A DNA stretch of 64,000 nt from Litoditis marina (lineage: Eukaryota; Nematoda; Chromadorea; Rhabditida; Rhabditidae). The DNA lies in assembly GCA_964036275.1 (NCBI GenBank), contig OZ038433.1, positions 49,426,605 through 49,490,604 of the forward strand, in the 5' to 3' direction. How positions within the stretch are numbered: the stretch's first letter is position 1; each line of letters begins with the position of its first letter. The notes under the pieces are model-generated. The model saw nothing but the letters and a program-made list of their open reading frames with translations. It did not search any database and was not told the DNA's origin. Shown piece by piece: positions 12,241-23,179 of the stretch. A program made the translations under genes and the position numbers.

Positions 12241-15200
12241 TGTGGCTGAGGAACGCAGTCGTGTGACCATCATGACCGAGGTTTTCGGTTTCATGATGCG
12301 GAAACTGGTGAGTATATGGTTGCGGAATTCTTCGTTCAGCGCAAAATAGACGAATATGTTGATACCGGAATTTATACACGTCAGATAGGTGGAGGTTTTC
12401 GATATAAAATCAGGCACCTGAAACGTAACGTCATTCATTTTTGAAGGATTGAAATCGTAAAGTACTGTTTTAGTGTGCAGTTCAATAGTGAAAATAGTCT
12501 CATCAGACTTACAACACTGTCATGTTTCGCGCCATCTATATAGGGAACGCGTAAGTTGGCAAATCGGTAGGTAGAAAAAAAATACATATCGTATAGAAAG
12601 GGGAATAGTAAGTATGTAAGACTATAATGTATGTAAATAGAAGAAAAGGTAGATAAACAGTAAAAAACTCAGAAACCACCTATGCGGAATGTTTGAGGAG
12701 ATTCAGATTAGGATCTGAGCCCAAGGATACTGAATAAAACTTCTGAGAACTGTGTTCTATCACTACCTTAGGGATAGTTTGCAGAATAATACCACACTGG
12801 TCCCAGCGTTTATGAGAGAAGTGTATTAGTACTAGATGATAAATTGAACTAAGTTGGAACGCAAGACTTAGTAAACTGGTGTGAGATCTCTCCACAGCAC
12901 ATAATTTTAAAAAAAATCAACAAAGCTGTGAAGGTGCCATTAATTCACTATTATAGAAAGAATGATTGGTTTGTTTTATAGTTTGTGCTAGGAAAGAGAG
13001 AGAGCGCATGTAATAATTCACAATCTTTTCAATTGACATGTTTTCTATGATCATCAATCGCTTTCCACAATTAGTTGACAGAGATTGAAATATTACAAAA
13101 CCCACAGTTATAACCACCGAGAGTACAGATATGCCATTGGGAACGGAAACGAGAATAGTTGAAAGAAGGGAAATGGACAGCGTGTAACGGATCTTTTTGA
13201 ACTGACGACGCCCCTCGCTGAAACATTGGACCACTGTTCAACTAGAAAGGATGAAAATCTTCACTTCGTACAAATAACAGCCAGTGGCACATAATTGCAT
13301 GTTCTTTGAATAGCCCTGTATTATTTTTTATGTTTCACCAATGAGATGGGCAATCCCCTTTCTTCCATTTCTTTGTGTTTTTTTTTGTTCAGGTGCTATT
13401 ATGGCCAATACCAATGTTAACGCAGTTATTGTGCCTTGTAATACAGGTAGTGAAACATTTATCCCCGGTACGTTTTCTTGGGATTATCTAAGTTTCTTCC
13501 TATAAGAACAGTGCAGGTTTAATAACATTCATTCCTTTTCATAAATTCACATTCAATTAATTACTTTAGTTTCACCTTTTTCTTCCATATTATTATGGAA
13601 TGTTGGATATAGTCCACACCATTCTTACTGAGACTCCTACAGTAACCTTACAAACTTTCCCAAAGCTGTTGTGGAGCTGAACATTTTGTTCATCAAAAAT
13701 CCTCTCGTATATTTACTGTACCTGAGAACGAGAAGTAGGTCCAAAAATGTTCCATTTTGCGATCATAAGTAAGTAAGAAAAACGGCTTGGAAGTTTTGTA
13801 ATCCTACTGTAGGAGTCTCAGTAGGAATGAAAAAGACTATACAACTCTACAAATCTATCGAGGCTCAAACCTGCTCATTCCGGATGTGGCTTTAACCAAA
13901 GCGGCTACATTGAACAAGAGACCCAGCAAATAGCCGATAATATTCGTCAAATAGATGAATATACCGTACTCGGTACTGAACGATGCCTTTCTTCCACAGT
14001 AGTACTTTGCCTTAAATACACCATCAACGGTTGGGGGTATGATGTTTAGGATTGTAGTTTGATCTTTCATATACATCAGCAACAATGACAACTTACAGCA
14101 AAGTGATGTATCAAACTACAATCACAGCTAAACAGAGCAACATATAAGGTTCTAGATTGTTCTCTTATACTCTCTTTCACTAATCCATATACGCTTACAA
14201 CTGATAAATTGTATAGAGTAGATCAACTTACAACTTCTTCTCTCATACTAAATGCGATAAGAAAGCCGACACACAACGATATGACCACAAAAAGAACACT
14301 TGGTATAGTGATCAGTTTGACCCTAAAAATATAGTTTCCGTTGTGCACTTTATAACAAATATCAGATTTTAAAGTAGTTTAGTTTTTTTTGAATACTATA
14401 TGAATAGAGAAAAAACTAAAATCTTAAGCTCGCTCAGTATTCATAATCAGCGTGAAACATATAGCTGAGGAAATTTAACGCCAACTGTAAACCCTGCAGG
14501 AGAGATCGGTGATAAAAAGGGATAAGTATGAAGGAAGTCCAGCTAGTATGCCTTTAAACAACTCTCGATTAGGGGTTTCCTCGTTTGGCCTTACTAAATC
14601 TCGATATCAAAAATATCTTCTTTGAAGGAGAAGTTCTGATTAGAGAAAAGTGGTCTATATGTAACCGAGTTTTTTAGTAACCTAACCGCTTTTTTGGCAA
14701 CCAGTTTCCGGTTACTTCGATAGGTAACCGGTCGGAAACCGAAAATGAAAAACCGGTTAACTGTTTTTCCAACGCAAATTGTGATTTTTGGCGTTACTCC
14801 GTACGAAAAAAAGGGTTACCAGAAACCGGTTAGGTTACCTAAAAATCCGGTTGGTTGTAGAATTGGCCGAGAAAACTCAGTCGGAAGCGCGACCAAAACT
14901 GTAGAATGACACATGTGAAAAGAATTGACTATACCTATTCTTGCTGAGACTCATATAAAGAACTGGTTTGAAAACAGCCAGAACTCTTTCGAAACCCATG
15001 GCAAGCTGTATAACTGGCGCCCACAAATCACCTGAAATATGAACTTTTCACGAAGGTATCACGGAGAATTCAGCGACCCGGCCGCGATCTCGGACGCGGC
15101 CGGGTCGGTGAGACAGTATATGTTTTGAGGAGACGCAGGCTGTAACACGGCGCCACAACAGCCTGCGTCTCCTCAAAACATATACTGTCTTACCGACCCG

Positions 15201-18077
15201 GCCGCGTCCGAGATCGCGGCCGGGTCGTAGAATTCTCCGAGATTGGCTGAATTGTAGTTTGATCCCTATGCACATCACAAATTGATGCAGGGTTTTTAAG
15301 TAAAAGCCCATCAATCTCAACTAGCACCAACCGTTTTTGCCTGCCCTTCTTTTGCAACCCTCATAAACTGTACTAAGCAATTGTTTTTACGTAAATACGA
15401 TGTATATCACAAGCATTCCATAAAATTGCTTACACTACATTCAAAATTCAATGTTTTAATAAAATCCAATCTGCAAATTTCAATAATGTATTGGGACCGT
15501 ATATCGTAACGGCTTCCCCTTCTCTCTTATAATATTGACTCAAAACCTTCGAGCGATTTACGAATTCAAAGAAGCCAAAAACGTCATTCAATGTACCTAA
15601 ACAAGTTTCTTTTTGGCTTCCATCTATAACACGAATTCGAACACGGTTTTCTCACGTTTTAAAACTTGAACTCTAAAATAGTGTAACTATATTAAAGTCT
15701 ACTATCTTGATAATCGCAAATGGTAATCAATAATTTTTCGGGAACTTACGTTCAATCTTGTTAGCTGGTATCATGGGCTTCAGGCACAGTACCTGTACAC
15801 CACGTGACACCACGTAGAAAAAAATTAAAGTTTTACCACTAGTAAAATGCAACTTGTTAGCCACATTCGGTTCGAGAACGTGTCATGATAATTTATAAGT
15901 CATTTTATTCCCTCACGTTCTACGTGACTGATACAGTGAGTTCTCAATAGTAGTTATTTCAAGATATGACGTGTATTTGTACCCCTTTCCAAACATTCAT
16001 TCGCTCCAATTCATTGCACATTTTGAGAAGTAATAGTGAACGCCAGTTACGAGAAAACTCACTAATCACCAGCTATTGTTATTGTTTTCTGTTTTATGCT
16101 TATCTGAGCAGAAAATCGTCAAGTTACATCTGTATCTGATCTTAGAAAGTACATTTGTCACAGGGGCGTACTGAATATGGGCTGTAGTTGGTTTTGATCC
16201 ACATTGTTCCCAATTTTTTTTTACGTGCACCAGAATCGAACCAGAAACACAGCCCACTAGCACAAAAACAGGCGGCTTAGCAATCCCTCCAATCTTATGA
16301 GAAACTGACACGTGTTTCTCATGAGATACCTCACGAGCTCTTTGTGAACTCTCAACGTTATAGCAGAGCAATCCACAGAATCTCATGAGAAGATCGTGCT
16401 AATAGCTCATGAGGCATCTCATGAGATTTTTGTGGGATTGCTACGCCGCCAGGGGTATGCCGTGTGCTATCCTAAAGAGCGAGCTATTCCAACCGCAATT
16501 GACTTGAGATAGAGACGCAACCTTTTTACATCATCTCGATGTTTAATGCTCCTTTCACGGTTTTTTTATTACTATGCTCTTCGGTTTTTGATTCCCCTGA
16601 AAAATTCCCTTGTGTATTCTCATGTTCGCATCAGAAATTATTAAATAGTTCAACTACATGCTCTATGACTTCCCGTAAATAGTGCACGTCATTTCTACGG
16701 AGACCCCTACAACGTCAAATTTTCCACAGACGTGCTACAATTTACTGGGAGTTAAGAAGAATTGTAAAAGACTATAAGTAACCCTGACCTACGCCCCTGA
16801 GTAGTAGCCACGGCTCCAATGCGCACTGCCAGGCGGTTCTGACGGGAGCATAACCGGATTCCAGAATGGAAGAATAGAGATCTACTCGATTCTTTCCCAT
16901 GAACAGAATGGAGAGACAGTTCACGGAATCGGCAACACATAGAGCGATCAGTATCTGAATGATGAATATTTATCAAGATAAAACTATCTATCTCACAATG
17001 AATTCAGGTGTGGAATCTATATCTGAAACAATTGAGTGTGGGAAATGCAAAGTACCTGAAAAACTAGAGTGTGTGAACATAAACACTACCTAAAACATTC
17101 GAGTGTGGTAGAGCAAAATATGCTTAGCTCGCGTTGCGTATGAAAGAAATAGGTAATAAGCGACGGCAATCTCTTGTAATATTCGTGAAAAGATCATGCG
17201 AAAACGTAGAAAACATCAATAAGTTTTTGCGTTACAGGGAATAAGCAAGTTCATTCGAGAAAAGTCCCGCGTTATCACCAATTCAGTCGATACACTGTTT
17301 TTTGGCGACCCGAAATGTGTATAGTAGTATAGTCGTCGCCAACGGAAAGGCGGGAGGGTACTGTATATCTCACTTTCCGCTGTGTACGCACACATTCAAT
17401 TATAAGAAAAACTTGGAGATTGAAATTACTATACAAAATCATGTTGCTTGCATAAACAAGCTAAATTATCTGTTAATATCATGTCTTCGATTCCAAAACA
17501 TGCCCGCCATGTCCTCTAATATAGTTCGTTTCATTCCCACTGAGACCCGTTGGCATCGTGCCAAGATTTTTGGATGCGTATTTCTCAGAGAAAACATGAG
17601 TATTCTGAAGTCATTTTTCGTTTACGTGTTCTTATGAAACTGAACAATCGCTAACAGAAATTTGCAGTTTTTTGAATAATTACAGAGTGGGGAAAATTTG
17701 ACTGTAATATTCCTTGGCACGCTGCCAAGTCTCAGTGGGAATGACCGGAACTATAGCACAGTGGTTAGCGGTCTGCTTTACAACTTTTGCTGGCAGGTTC
17801 AATTCCGGTGCGAGGCAGACATTTATAAGTTTGTGAGAGGCAGACATTTATAAGTCACCCACTGTATTTGCAATGCATAGTTCCAAAAACTCACCTGAGA
17901 CCGGCCCCTCAGTGATTTTGAGGACAGAAAAACGATCATGAGTGGAATGTTGAAGCAGAAACATACTGCGCCGAAGAGGATATTGAGAGTATGGAACTGT
18001 ACACTGTTCGATAGGGACAGAATGCTGCTCGCGGTCAGCGAGAAGGGCTCGAAGTCACTCGAATTCTCATACTCCAT
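12238..18077 (-). CDS. Class A (rhodopsin-like) G-protein-coupled receptor, nematode type
   Basis: Seven-transmembrane receptor; ligand unknown. Minus-strand exons: 18077-17895, 16954-16789, 15031-14935, 14322-14232, 14091-13871, 13217-13097 and 12417-12238, in phase, 352 residues. It has an N-terminal NSS glycosylation site, TM1 near residues 30-53, and TM2 with the conserved Asp in LCVADSVNCL. Cys105 precedes TM3, and the DRY equivalent is ERV (131-133). TM4 is near 151-175, then an extracellular loop with YYCGRK, TM5 (IYLTNIIGYLLGLLFN), TM6 and TM7 with NSGINIFVYF in place of NPxxY. The cytoplasmic tail ends RLRSSAT. The start ATG directly follows a TTCTAG. The exon 2 donor (GTCAGG), the exon 5 acceptor and the exon 6 donor are the weakest calls. 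A TTTAAG at 14011 would start exon 5 27 codons later. I cannot assign it to a named receptor class. Confidence 0.82.
13620..13829. repeat. Family G inverted-repeat element in GPCR intron 5
   Basis: Terminal inverted repeats of 25 bp (left 13620-13644, right 13805-13829) differ at one base. The core is ACTGAGACTCCTACAGTA. Related ends occur at 16692, 17532-17743, 18337, 18451-18622 and 38465. Confidence 0.75.
14051..14116. repeat. Family B mini inverted repeat (TGTAGTTTGATC) overlapping GPCR exon 5 boundary
   Basis: TTGTAGTTTGATC at the left and TATCAAACTACAA at the right enclose about 40 bases. The same 12-mer pair encloses about 45 bases at 22654-22720 and occurs as single ends at 8236, 15255, 19400, 30386, 33203, 33247 and 55772. 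Confidence 0.7.
14671..14866. repeat. Family D element (GGTAACC palindrome)
   Basis: Left GTAACCGAGTTTTTTAGTAA mirrors right TTACCTAAAAATCCGGTTGG. The middle is rich in GGTTACC and GGTAACC. It shares its layout with 27138-27348, 37936-38189 and 39289-39553. It lies in GPCR intron 3. Confidence 0.7.
15062..15239. repeat. Long GC-rich near-perfect hairpin (82-bp arms) in GPCR intron 2
   Basis: Bases 15062-15143 are the reverse complement of 15158-15239 with three mismatches, around a 14-base loop. Arms contain GACCCGGCCGCG and its complement, and are far richer in G+C than the flanks. They are bounded by CGGAGAATTC and GAATTCTCCG. No coding potential beyond chance. Confidence 0.95.
16271..16450. 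repeat. Family C inverted-repeat element, copy 1, in GPCR intron 2
   Basis: Ends GGCGGCTTAGCAATCC and GGATTGCTACGCCGCC are inverted repeats. The interior repeats CTCATGAGA-type motifs. A second copy lies at 19127-19286. Confidence 0.8.
17532..17743. repeat. Family G element, copy 2, in GPCR intron 1
   Basis: Starts CATTCCCACTGAGACCC, ends AGTCTCAGTGGGAATG, with the extra internal inverted pair TTGGCA-NN-GTGCCAAG and CTTGGCAC-NN-TGCCAA. Confidence 0.75.
17752..17850 (+). repeat. tRNA-derived SINE-like copy
   Basis: The A-box-like TAGCACAGTGGTTAGCGG and B-box-like GGTTCAATTCC sit at tRNA-like spacing. There is no acceptor stem, so it is not a functional tRNA gene. Confidence 0.55.
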
Positions 18078-19126
18078 CTAGAACGCACTGGAACCAAAGT
18101 ATAGTCAAAAATATATTTTTTGTTATTTTATGTTATTTGAATAAATAAATGAAAATCGTTGTAGTAAGACTCTTACAGTACACATTTCAACGTTAAGATG
18201 AGAGAATGTCCAAGGAACTTTAGTTTAGTCTAAATCCACGCACCAAATTATGTGAACTAGGCAATCAGAATCGAATACGGAGACTTTTAAGCTTAACGAT
18301 AATAGTTACGTGATTCAAATGCACGGAAAGTTTCGTAGTCATACTGTAGGAGTCTCCGTAGAAATAAAATTCACTTTACAGTACTTGTCTTGGGCTCAGC
18401 CACTTCTGTGGTGACTGAACTAGTATTTGGTATTCCCTCTCCATAGCACTCTACATTCTCGTTGAGACTAATACAGTACGAATATAAGCGTTTCTGTACG
18501 TAAAAATCAGGTAATGATTAGCGGAAAGGTTCACTATTTGTGAAGTCGATTCTGATTTCAGGGAAGATTTGGATTAGAGTACAGTCAGTTAAAATGTAAT
18601 GTAGAAGTCTCAGTAGAAAAGATCTTAACCATATTGTCCCCGACTTTTATACGTACAATTCTGAAACATAATATGGCTACCTTTACGGTGTTTTTTCTTA
18701 CAGATTGATTTTCTCGCTTCATGCAGCAATGGAGTGAAAGAGAAGGTAAAAAAACTCGTTTCTTGAACCATTCAAATGTTCTTCGAAATATTCAAAATTG
18801 AACAGCAACTGACGGTTTGAACGGCACATTTAATATCGACGCGCTATTGAATTCCAATCCACGAGTAATGAAACTTGTTAAAAACCTACACAGATCATAT
18901 TGGGAAGAGGCCGAGACGGTATTACGTTAGAATGTTTGATACCATGAAAAACTGATGTCGCAAATGTAGTTATAGGGAAGATGATAATGCAAAAATGACG
19001 TTCATGCTAAGTTCAACTTGATGACCCAATATAACTCAGAGGTAAAACTGAACACTGAACTTGGAAATAAAAACAAAGTATGGTGTTAGGTTAATCGGTA
19101 ACATATCTCACGCTTTTGTTGTTCCG

Positions 19127-19286
19127 GGCGGCGTACCAATCTTTCCAACCTCATGAGAAGTTCATATGAGTTTCTCATGAGATACTCCATGAGGTACTCG
19201 TGAACTCTCAATGTTGTAGCATGAGAAGCTCGTGCTAATAGCTCAGGAGCAATCTCATGAGTTTTTTGATGAATTGCTACGCCGCC
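19127..19286. repeat. Family C inverted-repeat element, copy 2
   Basis: Ends GGCGGCGTACCAATC and GAATTGCTACGCCGCC. The CATGAG-rich interior aligns in order with 16271-16450. Confidence 0.75.
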
Positions 19287-19951
19287 AGTCTCGTCAAAGC
19301 TCGCAGTGTTCATGAGATATGTGATGGCGAAAACAATATAAAACTCCAAATAAATAACCCAGATAAATTGTTATAGTACAGGAAAAGACAAAAAATTGTT
19401 GTAGTTTGATTTCTGAATAAGCCAGAAATCACGAACTGTGACCGAAGATTAGCGAAATCCAGCTACAAGCACAGTGGGCAACATACACCGCACTGGCTTG
19501 TTTTGGGAAGACTGAAACCCTATGAGTGCAAAAAAATATTATGGGTTTTCAGAAGTCAGACTAGTTTCATTAGTGTCTATGCGCAAGTGATACAGAGTAA
19601 ACGTACGTCCAGACTTCTGAGATGCAACATATTAGGAAGACCTCATGGTACCAGGAAGACCTAATTGGTCACCTTGTGTAGGTACACGCGACATACCTGA
19701 ATACCGTAATCACAAGAATCAGAGACGACCTCATTCAACTAGAACTAATTTGTATCTTCTTCATTCGAAAGATTGTTGCCAGGCGAAAGGGCAACGTAAG
19801 ACGGTTGCTATCCTTTGCGCAAAAAAATGACGTTTTGTTTCCAGTTTATAAAAAAAGTAAAATGAATGTAGGGCGAATTTCGCCCTTTATTCATGCTCCG
19901 ATCCTGCACCTGAACTTAATGGTCTCTGGCGGAAGAAAAAAATACAGTGGT

Positions 19952-20223
19952 GGAATGGTGTAGTGGTTAAGGTGCCACCCACCACTCAAAGGGTCACACG
20001 TTCGATCCCCACGACTGCCAAACCAAGGCATTCATCCCTTCGTAGGCGATAAATTGGTAGTAGATTATCTACGAAAGTTGAAGCCTCCCCTAATGCTCCC
20101 TGGCCGGATGGGGATGGTAGGCTAAACTCGGTCTGCCTTACAGAGTTTCCTTGTGAGACTGTTACAAGTTCCATAAGGAGAACATAAGGAGAATTAAAGA
20201 ACAGGGGTAACTTTAACTTTAAC
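19952..20223 (+). repeat. tRNA-derived SINE with body and TAACTT tail
   Basis: The head has an A-box-like TGGTGTAGTGGTTAAGG and a B-box-like CGTTCGATCCCC. The body follows, then a tail GGTAACTTTAACTTTAACT. The same body and tail appear in reverse orientation at 34735-34850 (GTTAAAGTTAAAGTTAC...AAACTCTGTGAGGCAGA). Confidence 0.7.
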
Positions 20224-20847
20224 TCCGACCTAATAGATGATAGTAGATCATAAAAGTGTGGGTAACTATCGATTTGTCTCAGTTGTATCTTGTACTCGGG
20301 AAATTCAAACCTCACACCTTGTCAACCCTGGAATTCAGCGCGCGCCACACTCTTGCGCTGCTCTCGTGTGCCGGTTGTGCAACCCGTACTAGATACGGCG
20401 CACCGCGGGACGGGTCGGGTTGTTTTCTTTCATTGGCTGCCCGTGATGTCCAATTACCAAATGTTAGAGTGAATGCAAGTGAGCACTAGTCACTATCTCT
20501 GAGGCAAATAGATAATTTGGCGAAAATTTTGTTTCCAATTCAATTTTTGTAGTTTCCTCCCACTGTTCAAAACAGTTTAAAAGGTTCAAATTCCTATTTT
20601 GGGTCTACTTGAGAAGATAGGAACTGTAGAATAGAACATCTAACTATTTTCGATTGAACACGTGATTTCACTATATTGAGAATCACCTGAACTCCGGACC
20701 TGCTTCCAATTTCAGAAGACGAGAGTGTTATAACCCCGTCCATTTGAAGTTCTAATTGGTCACTCCCGTGAATATATATTTGATAACATGTGTGTGATTT
20801 TTGTGGAATAAACAATCCTATTATTAAATCACAGCTTCATGATGCAA

Positions 20848-21565
20848 CTATTTATTTATTTATCTACATTCGAAGAATGTGGCACTCGCTCATCAGAGAA
20901 ACAGAAGAAAAAAAATCAAGGAATAATTGAAGCCATAAGACTTTAAATGGTTTACAGTTCACTTTTTGTACGATATTGTATCGGAGACAAGTTGTACCGT
21001 ACAACGTACAACATAGTTTGAAAAGAGAAAAGACAAGTGATTAGACTGATTTAATTTTTTAATTGTCATAGTTTATATTTTCCTCTTCTTCTCTCGTTTT
21101 CATGCTTTTCTATTGATAATTCACGATATTCATTCAAACAGAGGAAGTAGGAACATTACGCCGGTTCAGTGTTGCACGTCCTACATATAAAACGTGCTCC
21201 TCAACCATACCGATAAGTCACCTTCTTGCTGTAAAATAAGCAGAAAAAGGCTCTGTAGTAAAATAAATAATGTTCTAAACCATCTATAGAGCTCGATTCA
21301 TCCGTTGTTTGTTTCTACTTTTGCTACTTTTGGCCTATTTACACTGTCATCGTAGATCTCAATCAAAAACATTTATTAATAGAGAAATGTTTCGTACTAT
21401 ATACAAGAGTTGGAGTTAGTTATTTATTTTATCTAAACTCAAAGACTTAGAAGTGGTACTCGCTAATCAGAGAAGAAGGAGATAACTAGATAGAAATCTC
21501 TGAAACATCCATGTGATTTTAAATGGTTTACAGTTCACTTTTTGTACGATGTTGTATCGAAGCGG
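20848..21565. repeat. Pair of direct repeats of about 140-150 bp
   Basis: 20848-21000 and 21419-21562 share, in order, TTTATTTAT, GGYACTCGCT-ATCAGAG and the nearly identical end AAATGGTTTACAGTTCACTT followed by TTTGTACGATRTTGTATCG. The sequence between them is not shared. Confidence 0.75.
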
Positions 21566-21866
21566 ATTGAAACATTGGTTTTTGAATAAATATTACTCTC
21601 GCCAACACAAGTAATAATATACAAGCTTAATGCAAATTCATTATACTCCCATCATCTCGCTAATAATCTTTCTTTTCTGTCTGGCGATGAATCAGATGCG
21701 AACGCGATGAAATGTATTGACCCCTTGTGGGCGTCTTCATTCTCAAAATATATTGAATACTGCAATCAGACGATGCTCAACTAAGGAACATGTACGCAAC
21801 CGGGTTCAGTTCGAGCGGACCCAATGAATGGCAACAATTACGAAAAAACATAGATCAAGTTGTAAG

Positions 21867-21925
21867 TCTCTCTCCCCCTCTCTATCTCTCTCTCTCCCTC
21901 CCTCTCTCTCTCTCTCTCCTCCTTT
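21867..21925. repeat. CT-rich simple repeat
   Basis: Imperfect CTCTCT tract of about 55 bases. Confidence 0.85.
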
Positions 21926-22039
21926 TCTCCGTTGATTAATCAATTATCTTAGAGAAGGAACAACGTTCTCCAGTAAAAGCTTTGAACCGAACCGACATGA
22001 ATCATGACCTAAACAAACTATTCGTATACAAGGTAAAAA

Positions 22040-22195
22040 GAGTGGATCTCGGTTCGGTTCGAAGCACTCACTGGAGAACCGGGCAGCTCCGAATGGCGGT
22101 CCGGTCAGTTCGGTTCGGTTTGTGGTTTGGTTCGGAAGGGATCCGGTTTTCCAGTGAATTGGCCGGTTCGCGGTTCGATCCGAAACTCCGAAATT
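22040..22195. repeat. GGTTCGG-rich foldback segment
   Basis: The motif GGTTCGGTT recurs several times. CACTGGAGAACCGG and CCGGTTTTCCAGTG form an inverted pair about 75 bases apart. This gives long open frames on both strands that are not credible genes. Confidence 0.55.
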
Positions 22196-22653
22196 CGCCG
22201 GACCTCGTATAGTCTTCATCAATCCTACTCGTCACAGTATGCATTTGGACTTTCATGCCCTTTCTACAAGAAAACTCAGAGCCTCGTTAGTTTCGGAAAT
22301 ATTCTCTGGAGATAAACTGAAGTTTTTCTCTACTCTGTTGGAAAATTTGTAAAGTTCCGAAATCACGCTGTAGTAATCGAGTTGGAAATCAAACACGGTA
22401 AACAGAAGTTAATACTTGATGCGCTTTGAACGATTTATTTGACCATGTATTTGAGCAAACGTCTATTTCGTAGGAAGCAGTTTGCCATATTTATGTCAAA
22501 CTACCATAATATGTTCGCTTGGTTTTTATTAAAGTTCGTGAATAATGTACCTAAGTGAACTAATTAAATAAATTATCCATAAATTCCAATATGTTTGTCA
22601 TTTTCCTTATTCTCCGAAAAAAGATATGTACACTTTCCCTCGTTCTGCATCGT

Positions 22654-22720
22654 TTGTAGTTTGATCGGAAGCTTTTCAGTCGTAATTCCTAAATAGTGTG
22701 TACAAAGATCAAACTACAGC
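22654..22720. repeat. Family B mini inverted repeat, complete copy
   Basis: TTTGTAGTTTGATC at the left and GATCAAACTACAG at the right, about 45 bases apart. Confidence 0.75.
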
Positions 22721-23179
22721 GCAGTCACGATCTCAAAGTCTTTTCACATCCTGCGTAGTGTAGTCGTTCATCCGTGGGCGGCAAATATTATTTTTTCAGC
22801 CATGAGATAATGGTGTTTTTTTGGGTGTAGCTGTGGTCACCAAGCAATGAAAAGCGCACTAATGGCGCGCTAATATTACAGTACGCCCGAAAGTCCTTTA
22901 AGATTTCTCAATATTGCACTCTCAAATTCAAATTTCAAATGTTGAAAATTGTTTAATTTTATATAGAATAGTACAACATTACTATATTTCGCACATCGAT
23001 ATCACTATTTCGCTTCATTAGAATTGGAACGAATTTGTTGTGACCCATTTTAGGTTCGTTCGGTCGTTTTTAGTCGTTGTATGTATCCGTATTTAAATTC
23101 GAACGTTTTTTTACCTTGAAAAAGTCGTATGTTTTGAAATTTTGAAGATATATGGTTACGTAACGTACACTCAGGTACA

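Larger units (their letters stand above)
18078..23179. other. 5-kb intergenic stretch without a supportable gene
   Basis: Between the divergent GPCR and the 158-residue gene. Open frames here are short and mostly inside repeats: family C at 19127-19286, family G ends at 18337-18622, a SINE-like copy at 19952-20223, direct repeats at 20848 and 21419, a CT-rich tract at 21867-21925, a GGTTCGG-rich foldback at 22040-22195 and a family B element at 22654-22720. No splice-supported exon chain was found. Confidence 0.6.

Noticed and set aside
15738..15790. Minus-strand segment between CAG and GTAAGT (VLCLKPMIPANKIE) that looked like a GPCR exon
   Set aside because: It does not fit the phase of the next exon, and the receptor reads correctly through TM3 (LLLRGVGDLWAPV) without it.
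18715..18745. Exon-like segment between TTACAG and GTAAAA on the plus strand
   Set aside because: Too short and isolated; no partner exons in phase.
19086..19349. 87-codon minus-strand open frame
   Set aside because: It lies almost entirely within the family C repeat.
19957..20020. Possible tRNA gene (A and B box)
   Set aside because: No complementary acceptor stem, and the sequence continues into a SINE body and tail.
21982..22256. Overlapping frames on both strands rich in Arg, Gly and Ser
   Set aside because: Generated by the GGTTCGG-rich foldback; open in several frames at once as expected for a biased repeat.
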